64,000 nucleotides of DNA, from assembly GCA_038146925.1 (NCBI GenBank), contig JAYQSP010000006.1, positions 186,001-250,000 of the forward strand, read 5' to 3'. The notes beneath the pieces are model-generated. The model saw only the letters and a program-made list of their open reading frames with translations. It was not told the origin of the DNA and searched no databases. This DNA comes from UBA830 sp038146925 (GTDB lineage: Bacteria; Pseudomonadota; Alphaproteobacteria; MPNO01; UBA830). Both the position numbers and the translations under genes were made by a program. This document shows, in pieces, positions 18,186-26,993 of this stretch; position 1 is the first letter of the stretch; each line of letters starts with the position of its first letter.

Positions 18186-18202
18186 CCGGAATTATATTCC
18201 GG
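18186..18202. repeat. Perfect 17-base palindrome upstream of the MetE-like gene
   Basis: CCGGAAT, TAT, ATTCCGG: arms of seven with a three-base centre, 25 bases upstream of the ATG and between the guaD stop and that gene. No T-run follows, so an operator or leader hairpin is at least as likely as a terminator. Confidence 0.5.
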
Positions 18203-18246
18203 GATGTTTGCGTATCACATCGCGCGCTGCAACCCCGGTCACGAAA

Positions 18247-19551
18247 TCAACCGACCACTTTACGGCCATTCGCGTAGACCGCACGGACCGCTCTGTCATC
18301 GCCCAGGATCATCTGTGCGAACAAAATATCGCGCAGGGATTCCGCCCGTTCGACACGCTGACGGATCACCGGTGTCGAGGTCAGATCGAGAACCGCGATA
18401 TCCGCCTCGTAGCCCGCTTCCAGTCGACCGATCCTGTCGCTCAGCGACAGCGCCTCCGCACCGCCCGCGGTCGACAGCCAGAATGCCTGTTCCGGGCTTA
18501 GCGAATAGCCGCTGAACTGGGCGATCTCGTATGCCGCCTTCATCGTCGCGAAAGGCGACAGCGACGTGCCGCCGCCAACATCGCAGCCCAGCATGACATC
18601 GACCCCCGCATCCCATGTCCGGCGCATGTCGAACAGGCCGCTGCCGATGAACAGGTTCGAGGTCGGGCAATGGACGAACTTCGTTTGCGTTTCCGCCGCC
18701 AGGGCCAGATCGGCGTCATCCATATGGATGGCATGGCCGTACAGCCCGCGGGGTCCGAGCATGTCATAGCGGGCATAAACGTCCTGATAGGAGCGCGCAT
18801 CGGGGAAGAGTTCCGCGACCCAACCTATTTCATCCGTATTTTCGGAAACGTGCGTCTGCAGATACACATCGTCGAATTCCGACATTAGCGTGCCGCACGC
18901 TTCCAGTTGGTCGGGCGTGCTGGTCGGCGCGAAACGTGGCGTCACCGCATAGAGATTGCGCCCGTTGCCATGCCACTTTTCGATCAGGGATTTCGTATCG
19001 GCGTATCCGGATTGCGCCGTATCGGTGACCCCGTCGGGCGCGTTTCGATCCATCAGGATCTTTCCGGCAATCATGCGCAGGTTGCGCGCCGACGATTCCT
19101 CGAAGAACGCATCGGCGGATTCCGGGTGCACCGTGCAATACACCGCCGCCGTCGTGGTCCCGTTGGCGAGCAGCAGATCGAGAAACAGCGATGCGGTTTC
19201 ACGCGCATACTGCGGATCTGAAAATCTCGCCTCTTCGGGAAAAGTATATGTTTCAAGCCAGTCCAGAAGCTGCGTACCGAACGACGCAATAACACCGATC
19301 TGCGGATAATGAACGTGCCCGTCCACGAAACCCGGCAGGATGAGATCGTCGCCGTAATCGTGCCGCTCGGCGCCGGCGGCCAGATCGTCCGGTTCCTCAC
19401 CGGCCTGACCGTGCCACACGATGCGCCCGCCCTCGATCAGGACCGCGCCCCTTTCCGTGTATCGGACCGCACCGTCATGGATGCGCGGATCGCCGTTAAA
19501 AGTCAGCGTCCGGCCGGTCAGGTGCAGTCGGGTATCGCGTGTTCGGGACAG
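18247..19551 (-). CDS. guaD: Guanine deaminase, apparent CTG start
   Basis: Zinc amidohydrolase converting guanine to xanthine and ammonia. Diagnostic motifs: PGFVDGHVHYPQ (zinc His pair, about 79 and 81), LQTHVSENTDEI, GHAIHMDDADL, HCPTSNLFIGSG and GCDVGGGTSLS with the catalytic Asp. The first usual start is GTG 19419, but 44 codons upstream in the same frame read as good guanine deaminase N-terminus (RLHLTGRTLTFNGDP, then GAVLIEGGRIVWHG). No ATG, GTG or TTG lies between the upstream in-frame stop and that GTG. CTG at 19551 has GAGAGG eight bases upstream and would give 434 residues, the normal length. Lies just after the BMP transporter gene and a strong terminator. Confidence 0.88.
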   Translation of the reverse strand: MSRTRDTRLHLTGRTLTFNGDPRIHDGAVRYTERGAVLIEGGRIVWHGQAGEEPDDLAAGAERHDYGDDLILPGFVDGHVHYPQIGVIASFGTQLLDWLETYTFPEEARFSDPQYARETASLFLDLLLANGTTTAAVYCTVHPESADAFFEESSARNLRMIAGKILMDRNAPDGVTDTAQSGYADTKSLIEKWHGNGRNLYAVTPRFAPTSTPDQLEACGTLMSEFDDVYLQTHVSENTDEIGWVAELFPDARSYQDVYARYDMLGPRGLYGHAIHMDDADLALAAETQTKFVHCPTSNLFIGSGLFDMRRTWDAGVDVMLGCDVGGGTSLSPFATMKAAYEIAQFSGYSLSPEQAFWLSTAGGAEALSLSDRIGRLEAGYEADIAVLDLTSTPVIRQRVERAESLRDILFAQMILGDDRAVRAVYANGRKVVG

Positions 19552-19576
19552 GGTAGCGGCCTCTCAGACACGAACG

Positions 19577-19610
19577 AAAAAGGGCGGCGACGGAGTAAAC
19601 CGCGCCGCCC
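19577..19610 (-). terminator. Rho-independent terminator between the BMP gene and guaD
   Basis: Read on the minus strand: GGGCGGCG, a 13-base loop, CGCCGCCC, then TTTTT. An eight-pair GC stem with a T-run is a textbook terminator. It follows the substrate-binding protein stop by 17 bases and ends only about 25 bases before the proposed guaD start, leaving little room for a separate promoter. Confidence 0.8.
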
Positions 19611-19627
19611 CAATTCTCAGTTTTCGC

Positions 19628-20704
19628 TTATTTCGGGATCGAGCCTTCGATGCCCTGGACATAGAAATTCATGCCAGCAAGCATTCCGTCGTCGGCTGTC
19701 TTGCCCTTCGGCACGACGACCTTGCCGGACTGATCCTTGATCTCGCCTGTAAAGGGATGGATCGTGCCGGCTTCGATGCCCGCCCGGGTGGCTTTCGCCA
19801 GCGCGACAACGCGTTCCGGAATGGCTTTGTTGTAGTCGGCCATCTCAACCATGCCGGGCTTAAACCCGTCCCAGGTGTCGGTCGATTTCCAGGTGCCGTC
19901 CAGCACGGCTTTCGCCCGGGCGATGTAGTACGGCGCCCAGTTGTCGATGATCGACGTCAGATGCGCCTTGGGACCGAACGCCGTCATGTCGGATGCCTGG
20001 CCGACCGCCCACACGCCGCGCTGTTCGGCAACCTGAACCGGCGCCGGACTGTCGGTATGCTGCATGATCACGTCGGCGCCCTGATCGATCAGGGTCTTGG
20101 CAGCATCGGCTTCCTTGCCGGGGTCGAACCAGGTTGAGACCCAGACGATCTTGATCTTGACGTCCGGGTTGACCGATTTCGCCGCCAGGTAGGTTGCATT
20201 GATGCCACGGATAACTTCCGGGATCGGGAACGACGCGATGTAGCCGATGGTGTTCGACTTGGTCATGTTGCCGACGATCTTGCCGACCACGTAGCGGCCT
20301 TCGTAGAACCGCGCCGAATAGGTCGACATGTTTGCCGCCCGCTTGAAGCCGGTGGCGTGTTCGAACTTCACCTTGGGGAATCGCTTCGCGGCCCGCAGCG
20401 TCGGGTTCATGTAACCGAACGAGGTCGTGAAAATCAGTCCGTGGCCGGACGACGCCAGCTTGGTAATGACCCGCTGAGCATCCGCGCCTTCCGGCACTTT
20501 TTCGACGTACGAGGTGGTCACCTTGTCGCCCAGCGCCTTTTCGATGGCGAGACGGCCCTGGTTGTGTTCGTAGGACCAGCCGTGGTCGCCGATCGGTCCG
20601 ACATAGACGAAGCCGATCTTGAGCTGTGCCTGGGCGGCGGAAGAAATGCCGAAGGCCAGAACGGCAGCCGCAGCGGCTCCGGCGAGTTTTGATTTCAAGT
20701 GCAT
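19628..20704 (-). CDS. BMP family ABC transporter substrate-binding protein
   Basis: Periplasmic binding protein of the basic membrane protein/Med/PnrA family, whose known members bind nucleosides or related purine compounds. The 358-residue precursor has a signal peptide (AAAAVLAFGISSAAQAQ) and opens its mature part with LKIGFVYVGPIGDHGWSYEH, the family hallmark; YIASFPIPEVIRGINA and HTDSPAPVQVAEQRG follow. ATG 20704 has AAGGAGG five bases upstream. Genes for two permeases and a double ATPase follow in the upstream direction of the same operon. The ligand is probably a purine base or nucleoside, inferred from guaD next door. Confidence 0.92.
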   Translation of the reverse strand: MHLKSKLAGAAAAAVLAFGISSAAQAQLKIGFVYVGPIGDHGWSYEHNQGRLAIEKALGDKVTTSYVEKVPEGADAQRVITKLASSGHGLIFTTSFGYMNPTLRAAKRFPKVKFEHATGFKRAANMSTYSARFYEGRYVVGKIVGNMTKSNTIGYIASFPIPEVIRGINATYLAAKSVNPDVKIKIVWVSTWFDPGKEADAAKTLIDQGADVIMQHTDSPAPVQVAEQRGVWAVGQASDMTAFGPKAHLTSIIDNWAPYYIARAKAVLDGTWKSTDTWDGFKPGMVEMADYNKAIPERVVALAKATRAGIEAGTIHPFTGEIKDQSGKVVVPKGKTADDGMLAGMNFYVQGIEGSIPK

Positions 20705-20744
20705 GAATGCCTCCTTGTTTGAAACCGGTTTACGTAATCGTCCC

Positions 20745-21671
20745 CTATCCCGATGCATGGAAATTCTTTCCAAGGCATGCCGGCGCGTTGAGCCGCGCCT
20801 TTGCGCTGTCGCGCGATATGACGACCAGTACCAGGATCGTTGCCACGTACGGTAGCATCGAAAGGAACTGAGCGGAAACCTCTACGCCCATGCCCTGGGC
20901 GTAAAGCTGGATGATGGTAATGCCGCCGAAAAGATACGCGCCGAAAAACGCCCTCCACGGCTTCCACGATGCGAACACGACCAGCGCCAATGCGATCCAG
21001 CCGCGACCGGCTGTCATGTTCTCGACCCACAGCGGCGTATAGGCGACCGACAGGTACGCGCCTCCAACCCCCGCCATGGCGCCCCCGAACAGAATTGCGC
21101 CCATGCGGATCAGCGTGACCGAATACCCGATCGAGTGCGCCGCATCATGGTTTTCGCCGACGGCGCGGACCAGAAGGCCGCCACGCGTCCTGTTCAGGAA
21201 CCAGGCGACCAGCGCGACGCTGACCACCGACAGATAAACCAGTGCGTCGTGCCCAAAAATCAGGGGTCCGATGACCGGAATGTCCGAGAGCCCCGGAATG
21301 TCCAGCTTGGCAAGGCCGCCGAAGGTCTTGCCGACATAGGAATGACCGATCAGCGCGCTGAGACCGAGGCCGAAGATGGTAAGCGCCAGCCCGGTCGCGA
21401 CCTGGTTCGATTGCAGATAGACGCACAAAACGCCAAAGATCAGCGATAACAGCAAACCGGCGCCGGCGCCCGCCAGGATGGCAAGCACCTCGCTTCCGGT
21501 TGCCACGGCGGTGGCAAAGGCCGCGATTGCGCCCATGATCATCATGCCCTCGACGCCGAGGTTCAGAACCCCTGCCTTTTCGACGACGGTTTCACCGACG
21601 GCCGCGAATACGAGCGGCGTCGCGGCGGTGACAATGGTCAGGATTGCGGGGACCAGCCAGTCGATACTCAT
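20745..21671 (-). CDS. BMP-type ABC transporter permease (second permease)
   Basis: Inner-membrane permease of the branched-chain/nucleoside importer family, 308 residues, about eight to nine membrane segments. The stretch GETVVEKAGVLNLGVEGMMI is the conserved permease motif of BMP-type (YufQ-like) importers, and RAVGENHDAAHSIGY is the conserved cytoplasmic loop that meets the ATPase. ATG 21671 overlaps the stop of the preceding permease as ATGA; the longer frame upstream is an out-of-phase reading. Pairs with the 21668-22753 permease. Confidence 0.92.
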   Translation of the reverse strand: MSIDWLVPAILTIVTAATPLVFAAVGETVVEKAGVLNLGVEGMMIMGAIAAFATAVATGSEVLAILAGAGAGLLLSLIFGVLCVYLQSNQVATGLALTIFGLGLSALIGHSYVGKTFGGLAKLDIPGLSDIPVIGPLIFGHDALVYLSVVSVALVAWFLNRTRGGLLVRAVGENHDAAHSIGYSVTLIRMGAILFGGAMAGVGGAYLSVAYTPLWVENMTAGRGWIALALVVFASWKPWRAFFGAYLFGGITIIQLYAQGMGVEVSAQFLSMLPYVATILVLVVISRDSAKARLNAPACLGKNFHASG

Positions 21672-22753
21672 TCCGCGGCCTCCGCCTGAATTCTGGGCGG
21701 CCCGAACCGCACCCGGTATTTGATAAGCACGTCCGACGCCAGCAGGAAAAACAGCAGCATCCCCTGAAAGACGCCGGTGACGGCATTCGGCAGGTTCATC
21801 GTGATCTGCGCGGAATCGCCGCCGAGATAGGTGAGCGCCATCAGCAACCCGGCGAACAGCACGCCGACGGGATGAAGCCGCCCGAGAAAGGCGACGATAA
21901 TCGCCGTAAACCCGTAACCCGGCGAAATCGACGGCACGATCTGGCCGATCGCCCCGGACAATTCGATCACGCCGGCCAGACCGGCGCAGCCGCCGGAAAT
22001 CAGCAGCGTGATCCAGATCAGGCGCTTCTCCTTGAAGCCCGCGAACGCGCCGGCCAGCGGCGCCATGCCGATCACCTTGATCTGGAAGCCGATGATGTGG
22101 CGCGATATCAGGATCCAGCCGAGCACGACCACCAGCAACGCCAGAAGCCAGCCCACGTTCAGCCGGGTTTCGTCGATCAGGATCGGCAGCAGGGCGGAAT
22201 CGTGGAACAGCCGCGATTCCGGGAAATTCATTCCCTCCGGGTCTTTCCACGGCCCGTGTACCAGATAGCTGAGCACCAGCAGACCGACATAGGTCAGCAT
22301 CAGACTTGTCAGTATCTCGTTGGTGTTAAAACGTGTCTTGAGCCAGGCCGGGATGGCGGCCCAGGCCATACCGCCGATGACGCCGCACACCAGCATGGCC
22401 GGGACGAGAAAGACGCTCGACTGGTCATAAAACGCCAGCGCCAGTCCGCCGCCCGCCAGCGCGCCGATCACGAGCTGGCCTTCGGCGCCGATGTTCCACA
22501 CATTCGCCTGAAAGCCGAGCGCCAGCCCTACCCCGATCAGGACCAGCGGCGTCGCCTTGACGAACAGTTCCGCAACGCCGTCCAGCGTCGATACGGGTTC
22601 GATAAAGAACGTCTCGATCGCCTTGACCGGGTCGACGCCGAGCGCGGCGAACATGATCATCGCCGTGAGGATCGTCAGCACCACCGCGATCAGCGGCGAC
22701 ACGTAGACCATGCTTTTGGACGCCTCGGGGCGCTGTTCCAGTCTAACCAGCAT
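21668..22753 (-). CDS. BMP-type ABC transporter permease (first permease)
   Basis: A 361-residue inner-membrane permease, YufP-like, with roughly nine to ten membrane segments. Conserved parts are GFQANVWNIGAEGQLVIGAL near residue 85, FNTNEILTSLMLTYVG and the loop FKVIGMAPLAGAFAGFK-like QIKVIGMAPLAGAFAGFKEK. Its start overlaps the end of the ATPase gene by 11 bases and its end overlaps the next permease by four, so the four transporter genes are translated as one coupled unit. Confidence 0.92.
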   Translation of the reverse strand: MLVRLEQRPEASKSMVYVSPLIAVVLTILTAMIMFAALGVDPVKAIETFFIEPVSTLDGVAELFVKATPLVLIGVGLALGFQANVWNIGAEGQLVIGALAGGGLALAFYDQSSVFLVPAMLVCGVIGGMAWAAIPAWLKTRFNTNEILTSLMLTYVGLLVLSYLVHGPWKDPEGMNFPESRLFHDSALLPILIDETRLNVGWLLALLVVVLGWILISRHIIGFQIKVIGMAPLAGAFAGFKEKRLIWITLLISGGCAGLAGVIELSGAIGQIVPSISPGYGFTAIIVAFLGRLHPVGVLFAGLLMALTYLGGDSAQITMNLPNAVTGVFQGMLLFFLLASDVLIKYRVRFGPPRIQAEAAE

Positions 22754-24275
22754 GGGCGGCCTCCCCGTCCAGGCCGACCCCGGCCATCAGCAATCCGATT
22801 TCCTCTACCGTCACGTTCTCCGCGGGGCGCGCGTCCGACATCCGGCCTTCGCAGATAACGGCGATGCGGTCGGAGATCTCGAACAGTTCTTCCAGATCCT
22901 GCGACACGGCAAGGACCGCGGCACCATCCGCCGCCATGTCGATCAGCGCCTGGCGTATTGCCGCAGCCGACCCGGCATCGACGCCCCACGTCGGTTGCAG
23001 GACCACGATCACGCCGGGTTTCTGCACGATTTCCCGGCCGACGATGAATTTCTGCAGATTGCCGCCGGACAGGCTGTTGGCCGCATGCGTGACGCCCGGC
23101 GTTTTCACCCGGAACCGGTCGACAACGTCCTCGGCGAACTCGGTCGACGCACCAACCTGGATGAACCCGTTGCTCAGCAGCTCCATCCGCGTCGCGGCGG
23201 ACAGGAAGCCGTTTTCCCACAGCGACATGTCCGGCACCGCGCCGTGGCCAAGCCGCTCCTCGGGCACGAGGCCGAGCCCGATACCGCGTCGCTGAACGGG
23301 ATCCAGGCGTCCAATGGGCGTGCCGTCGATGGCGATCGCGTCCGCCTTGCCGGCGAGCACCTCGCCGGTCAGCATTTCCATCAGTTCGCGCTGGCCGTTG
23401 CCGGCGATCCCGGCGACGCCGAGCACTTCGCCGGCGCGCACCTGCAAATTGACGTCCTTCAGATCGGTGCCGTGCTGATGGGTCGACACGGCGGTCAGGT
23501 TCCTGATTTCCAGCCGTACGGCGCCGTCGGTCTGCCGGTCGGTGCGCTCCGGGCTGACCAGGTTCTCGCCCATCATCATCTCCGCCATGGAGCGGGCGGT
23601 TTCGTTCTGCGGCGTACATTCGGCGACGACCTCGCCCATGCGCATGATCGTCGCCGTGTGACACAGCGCCTTGATCTCCTCCAGCTTGTGCGAGATGTAG
23701 AGGATCGAGACGCCCTCCTCCGACAGGCGGCGCAGAGTCTTGAACAATTCCTCCACCTCTTGCGGCGTCAGGACAGACGTCGGCTCATCCATGATCAGCA
23801 GGGTCGGATCCTGCAGCAGACAGCGCACGACCTCGATCCGCTGGCGTTCGCCCACCGACAGCGTATGGACATAGCGGTCGGGATCGAGCGGAAGGCCGTA
23901 CTGAGCGGAGATTTCCCGGATACGGGCCGACAGATCGCCCCTGGTCAGCTCCGGCGAAATGCCGAGGGAGATGTTCTCCTCCACCGTCATGGCGTCGAAC
24001 AGCGAGAAATGCTGGAACACCATGCCCACGCCCAGCTTGCGGGCGGCATTGGGATTGGCGAGGCGGACTTCATCTCCCTCCCACAGCATGCGCCCCGAAT
24101 CCGCTTTCTGAACGCCGTAAATGAACTTTACCAGTGTCGACTTTCCGGCGCCGTTTTCGCCCAGCAGCGCGTGTATTTCGCCAGGCATGACCTTCAGGCT
24201 GACGTTGTTGTTCGCCACCACGCCGGGATAGGCCTTGGTGATCCCGATCAGTTCGAGACGAGGTGTGTCGCTCAT
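22743..24275 (-). CDS. BMP-type ABC transporter, duplicated ATP-binding protein
   Basis: A 510-residue ATPase with two fused nucleotide-binding domains, YufO/RbsA type. The first domain has Walker A GENGAGKST (39-47), signature LSVGERQRIEVVRCL and Walker B LLIMDEPT. The second has the degenerate P-loop AGIAGNGQRELME and signature LSGGNLQKFIVGREI, as usual in sugar and nucleoside importers. First gene of the importer operon ATPase-permease-permease-binding protein. GAAGG four bases before the ATG is a good ribosome binding site. No terminator is visible between it and the DUF1467 gene 52 bases upstream, so read-through from the RNase J operon is possible. Confidence 0.93.
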   Translation of the reverse strand: MSDTPRLELIGITKAYPGVVANNNVSLKVMPGEIHALLGENGAGKSTLVKFIYGVQKADSGRMLWEGDEVRLANPNAARKLGVGMVFQHFSLFDAMTVEENISLGISPELTRGDLSARIREISAQYGLPLDPDRYVHTLSVGERQRIEVVRCLLQDPTLLIMDEPTSVLTPQEVEELFKTLRRLSEEGVSILYISHKLEEIKALCHTATIMRMGEVVAECTPQNETARSMAEMMMGENLVSPERTDRQTDGAVRLEIRNLTAVSTHQHGTDLKDVNLQVRAGEVLGVAGIAGNGQRELMEMLTGEVLAGKADAIAIDGTPIGRLDPVQRRGIGLGLVPEERLGHGAVPDMSLWENGFLSAATRMELLSNGFIQVGASTEFAEDVVDRFRVKTPGVTHAANSLSGGNLQKFIVGREIVQKPGVIVVLQPTWGVDAGSAAAIRQALIDMAADGAAVLAVSQDLEELFEISDRIAVICEGRMSDARPAENVTVEEIGLLMAGVGLDGEAAHAG

Positions 24276-24327
24276 GCGGCCTTCATCCGTTGTTTGATAT
24301 CGTCCAATGCCGTTCGCGGTTTAAGGA

Positions 24328-24573
24328 TCAGGGACGAAAACTCACAGCGCCGCTGTCGATGAGAAAATAGACGACCACCGTCAGGATTGCGGCAATGACG
24401 GTTGATACGCCGGCCTTCGTCCACAGCCGGGGCTTCATGGGCGCGCTGGGAACGTTCCCGACCTCGACCTCCTCGCCCGCTTCGTGATACGAGCGCGCAC
24501 CGACGGGCAGACTCATGAAAAACACCAGCCACCAGACGATCACAAACACGAGTACTGCGGAAAACCACGTCAT
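24328..24573 (-). CDS. DUF1467 family small membrane protein
   Basis: An 81-residue protein with two membrane segments, WFSAVLVFVIVWWLVFFMSL near the N-terminus and VIAAILTVVVYFLID near the C-terminus, separated by a loop with PVGARSYHEAGE and KPRLWTKAG. This pattern is the DUF1467 family, of unknown function and often found after RNase J in alphaproteobacteria, as here (three bases downstream). Confidence 0.85.
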   Translation of the reverse strand: MTWFSAVLVFVIVWWLVFFMSLPVGARSYHEAGEEVEVGNVPSAPMKPRLWTKAGVSTVIAAILTVVVYFLIDSGAVSFRP

Positions 24574-24576
24574 ATT

Positions 24577-26226
24577 CTAGACCCTCACCACATGCACATC
24601 CGTAACCGGGCGCTTGCCGATACTTTCGCGCAACGCCCGACGGACCGCAATGCGGGCCGCTTCGGCGACGGCGGCATCGTCCCGGCGTTCGGACGGCTTC
24701 AGATCATTGACCGCGTCCACGACCGTATCGACCGCGTCTTCCCAGGTGTCGCCTTCCGCCTCTTCGTCCAGCACGCCCTGGACGGTCAGCTGCGGATCGC
24801 CCAGCAGATTGCCCTTGCCGTCCATGACAACCGTCGCGACGGCGGCGCCGTTGAAGCGGATACGGTTGCGTTCACGGATCACCGTGCCGTCGACCGGTAC
24901 CAGACGGCGGCCGTCGACCGCCAGTCGTCCCGTCGTCACGTGATCGACCACTTCCGTGCCCGATTTCGACAACGCGATCATGGTGCCGTTCTCGGCAATC
25001 TGCGTGTGCGGGATCTGGCACTTCTCCGCAAGGCGTTTGTGTTCCTGCAGATGACGAAGTTCTCCGTGGATCGGCACCAGAATCTGCGGGCGAATCCACC
25101 GATACATGTCCATCAGCTCCTTGCGCCCGGGATGACCTGACACATGTACGAATCCATCCTGTTCTGTAATCACGTTTACGCCGAGCCGGGCGAGCTGGTT
25201 CTGGATTTTGCCGATGGCGATTTCGTTGCCGGGAATTTCCCGCGATGAAAAGATCACCGTGTCGCCCGGTTCGAACGACACGTTGGGGTGCGACCCGGAT
25301 GCGATACGCGCCAGCGCCGAACGCGGCTCGCCCTGCGATCCCGTTACCCCCATCAATACCTTTCCGGGCGGAATAAACCCGATTTCGCGCTCCGGCACGA
25401 AAGGCTCTATGTCGCTCAGATAGCCGCATTCCTGCGCGATATCCACGCTTCGCCACAGCGACCGCCCGACCAGCGTCGGATGACGTCCGGTTTCTACCGC
25501 CGCCTTGTTGATGGTCGCGACCCGCGCCACATTGCTTGCGAAGCTCGCCACCGCAACACGGCCTTTGCAGGTGCGGATGATCTCGATCAGGCTTTTACGT
25601 AATGCTGCTTCCGAACCGGCTTCGCCATCGACGAACACGTTCGTCGAATCGCAGACCAGCGCCATCACGCCTTCGTCGCCGAGCTTACGTAGCGCGACTT
25701 CGTCTGTGACCCGGCCAACCAGCGGCTTGGGATCGATCTTCCAGTCCGTGGCATGGACGATGGTGCCTGCCCCGGTCCGGATGGCCAGGATATTGGCCTC
25801 GGGCACCGAATGGGCCGCCGGGACCAGATCGACCGCGAACGGGCCGACATCCACCCCGCCGGCAACCGGGATTTCGGTCAGGTCCACCTGATCCAGCAGG
25901 TTGCTGTCTTCCAGCTTCCGGCGCAGCAGCCCGCAGGCAAAGGGGGTGGCGTAGACAGGACAACGAATTTTGCGCCACAGATAGGGAATTGCGCCGAGAT
26001 GGTCTTCATGCGCATGGGTGACCACGAGGCCCGACAGACGATCCAGCTGGTCAAGCACGAAGGCGGGATCGGGGGTCATGACGTCGACACCCGGCGTGGT
26101 GTCATCGCCGAACGCGATGCCCATGTCGATCATCAGCCAGTGACCGTCATAGCCGTAAAGGCTCATGTTCATGCCGATTTCGCCGGCCCCGCCAAGCGGG
26201 ACGAACACCACTTCGTCCGTACTCAT
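24577..26226 (-). CDS. rnj: Ribonuclease J
   Basis: Metallo-beta-lactamase/beta-CASP nuclease with 5'-exonuclease and endonuclease activity on RNA, acting in rRNA maturation and mRNA decay. The 549-residue protein has the zinc motif HAHEDH at 71-76, the beta-CASP region around VALVCDSTNVF and KVLMGVTGSQGEPRSALAR, and the late motif VHVSGHPGRKEL followed by LVPIHGELRHL. A C-terminal domain of about 110 residues follows. ATG 26226 overlaps the coaX stop as ATGA, so it is coupled to coaX. Confidence 0.95.
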   Translation of the reverse strand: MSTDEVVFVPLGGAGEIGMNMSLYGYDGHWLMIDMGIAFGDDTTPGVDVMTPDPAFVLDQLDRLSGLVVTHAHEDHLGAIPYLWRKIRCPVYATPFACGLLRRKLEDSNLLDQVDLTEIPVAGGVDVGPFAVDLVPAAHSVPEANILAIRTGAGTIVHATDWKIDPKPLVGRVTDEVALRKLGDEGVMALVCDSTNVFVDGEAGSEAALRKSLIEIIRTCKGRVAVASFASNVARVATINKAAVETGRHPTLVGRSLWRSVDIAQECGYLSDIEPFVPEREIGFIPPGKVLMGVTGSQGEPRSALARIASGSHPNVSFEPGDTVIFSSREIPGNEIAIGKIQNQLARLGVNVITEQDGFVHVSGHPGRKELMDMYRWIRPQILVPIHGELRHLQEHKRLAEKCQIPHTQIAENGTMIALSKSGTEVVDHVTTGRLAVDGRRLVPVDGTVIRERNRIRFNGAAVATVVMDGKGNLLGDPQLTVQGVLDEEAEGDTWEDAVDTVVDAVNDLKPSERRDDAAVAEAARIAVRRALRESIGKRPVTDVHVVRV

Positions 26227-26993
26227 CCGGCGTTCCGGGCGTGAATGCTGACCAGACCGCGCAGCGTCAGATTCCGATCGACCTTCTCAATCGCGTCGGT
26301 CGCAGGATCGAACATCGGCGCCAGACCGCCGGTCGCGACCACCCGCAGATCCTCGCCATATTCTTCGCGGATGCGCGCGACCAGGCCTTCGATCAGACCG
26401 ACATAACCCCAGTAGATGCCCGACTGCATCGCCGGCGTGGTGTGCTTCCCTATCACCGATGGCGGCCGTGCGACCGAAACCTTCGGCAGCATTGCCGCTG
26501 CGCGGTGCAGCGCTTCGACCGACAGGTTGATGCCCGGTGCGATGACGCCTCCGACATAATCGCCGTCGGCGTTGATGACATCGAATGTTGTCGCGGTCCC
26601 GAAGTCGAGAATGATCAGCGGCCCGCCGTATTCCTCGTGCGCGGCAACGGCATTGACGAGGCGGTCGGCGCCGACGGCTTCGGGCGTATCGACAAGCGCC
26701 CTGATGCCGAGTTCCACGCCCGCATCCCCCACCACCAGGGGCTCAACATGAAAATAGTTGCGGCAAAGTCCTTTCAGGCTGAACAACGTGTCCGGCACCA
26801 CCGTGGCGATGATTGCCGCGTCCACGTCTTCCGGATGAAGCTTCGCCAGCGCCATCAGCTGAAGCAGCCAGACGCCGTATTCGTCCGCCGTCTGCCGGTT
26901 GTCGTTGGCCCGACGCCAGACACCGCGCTGTTTTCCGCCCTCGTAAAGGGCGAAGACGATGTTGGTGTTCCCGGAATCGATCGTCAGCAGCAT
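26223..26993 (-). CDS. coaX: Type III pantothenate kinase
   Basis: Phosphorylates pantothenate, the first step of coenzyme A synthesis; type III enzymes need a monovalent cation and are not feedback-inhibited by CoA. The 256-residue protein opens with LLTIDSGNTNIVFALYEG (phosphate-binding, Asp6), then GADRLVNAVAAHEEYG and ILDFGTATTFDVINADGDYV, ending with ATGGLAPMF. Sits between birA and RNase J, all coupled by overlaps or one-base gaps. Confidence 0.95.
   Translation of the reverse strand: MLLTIDSGNTNIVFALYEGGKQRGVWRRANDNRQTADEYGVWLLQLMALAKLHPEDVDAAIIATVVPDTLFSLKGLCRNYFHVEPLVVGDAGVELGIRALVDTPEAVGADRLVNAVAAHEEYGGPLIILDFGTATTFDVINADGDYVGGVIAPGINLSVEALHRAAAMLPKVSVARPPSVIGKHTTPAMQSGIYWGYVGLIEGLVARIREEYGEDLRVVATGGLAPMFDPATDAIEKVDRNLTLRGLVSIHARNAG

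Noticed and set aside
24276..24327. Purine riboswitch or other leader RNA before the importer operon
   Set aside because: The gap is only 52 bases and lacks the conserved purine-aptamer loops.
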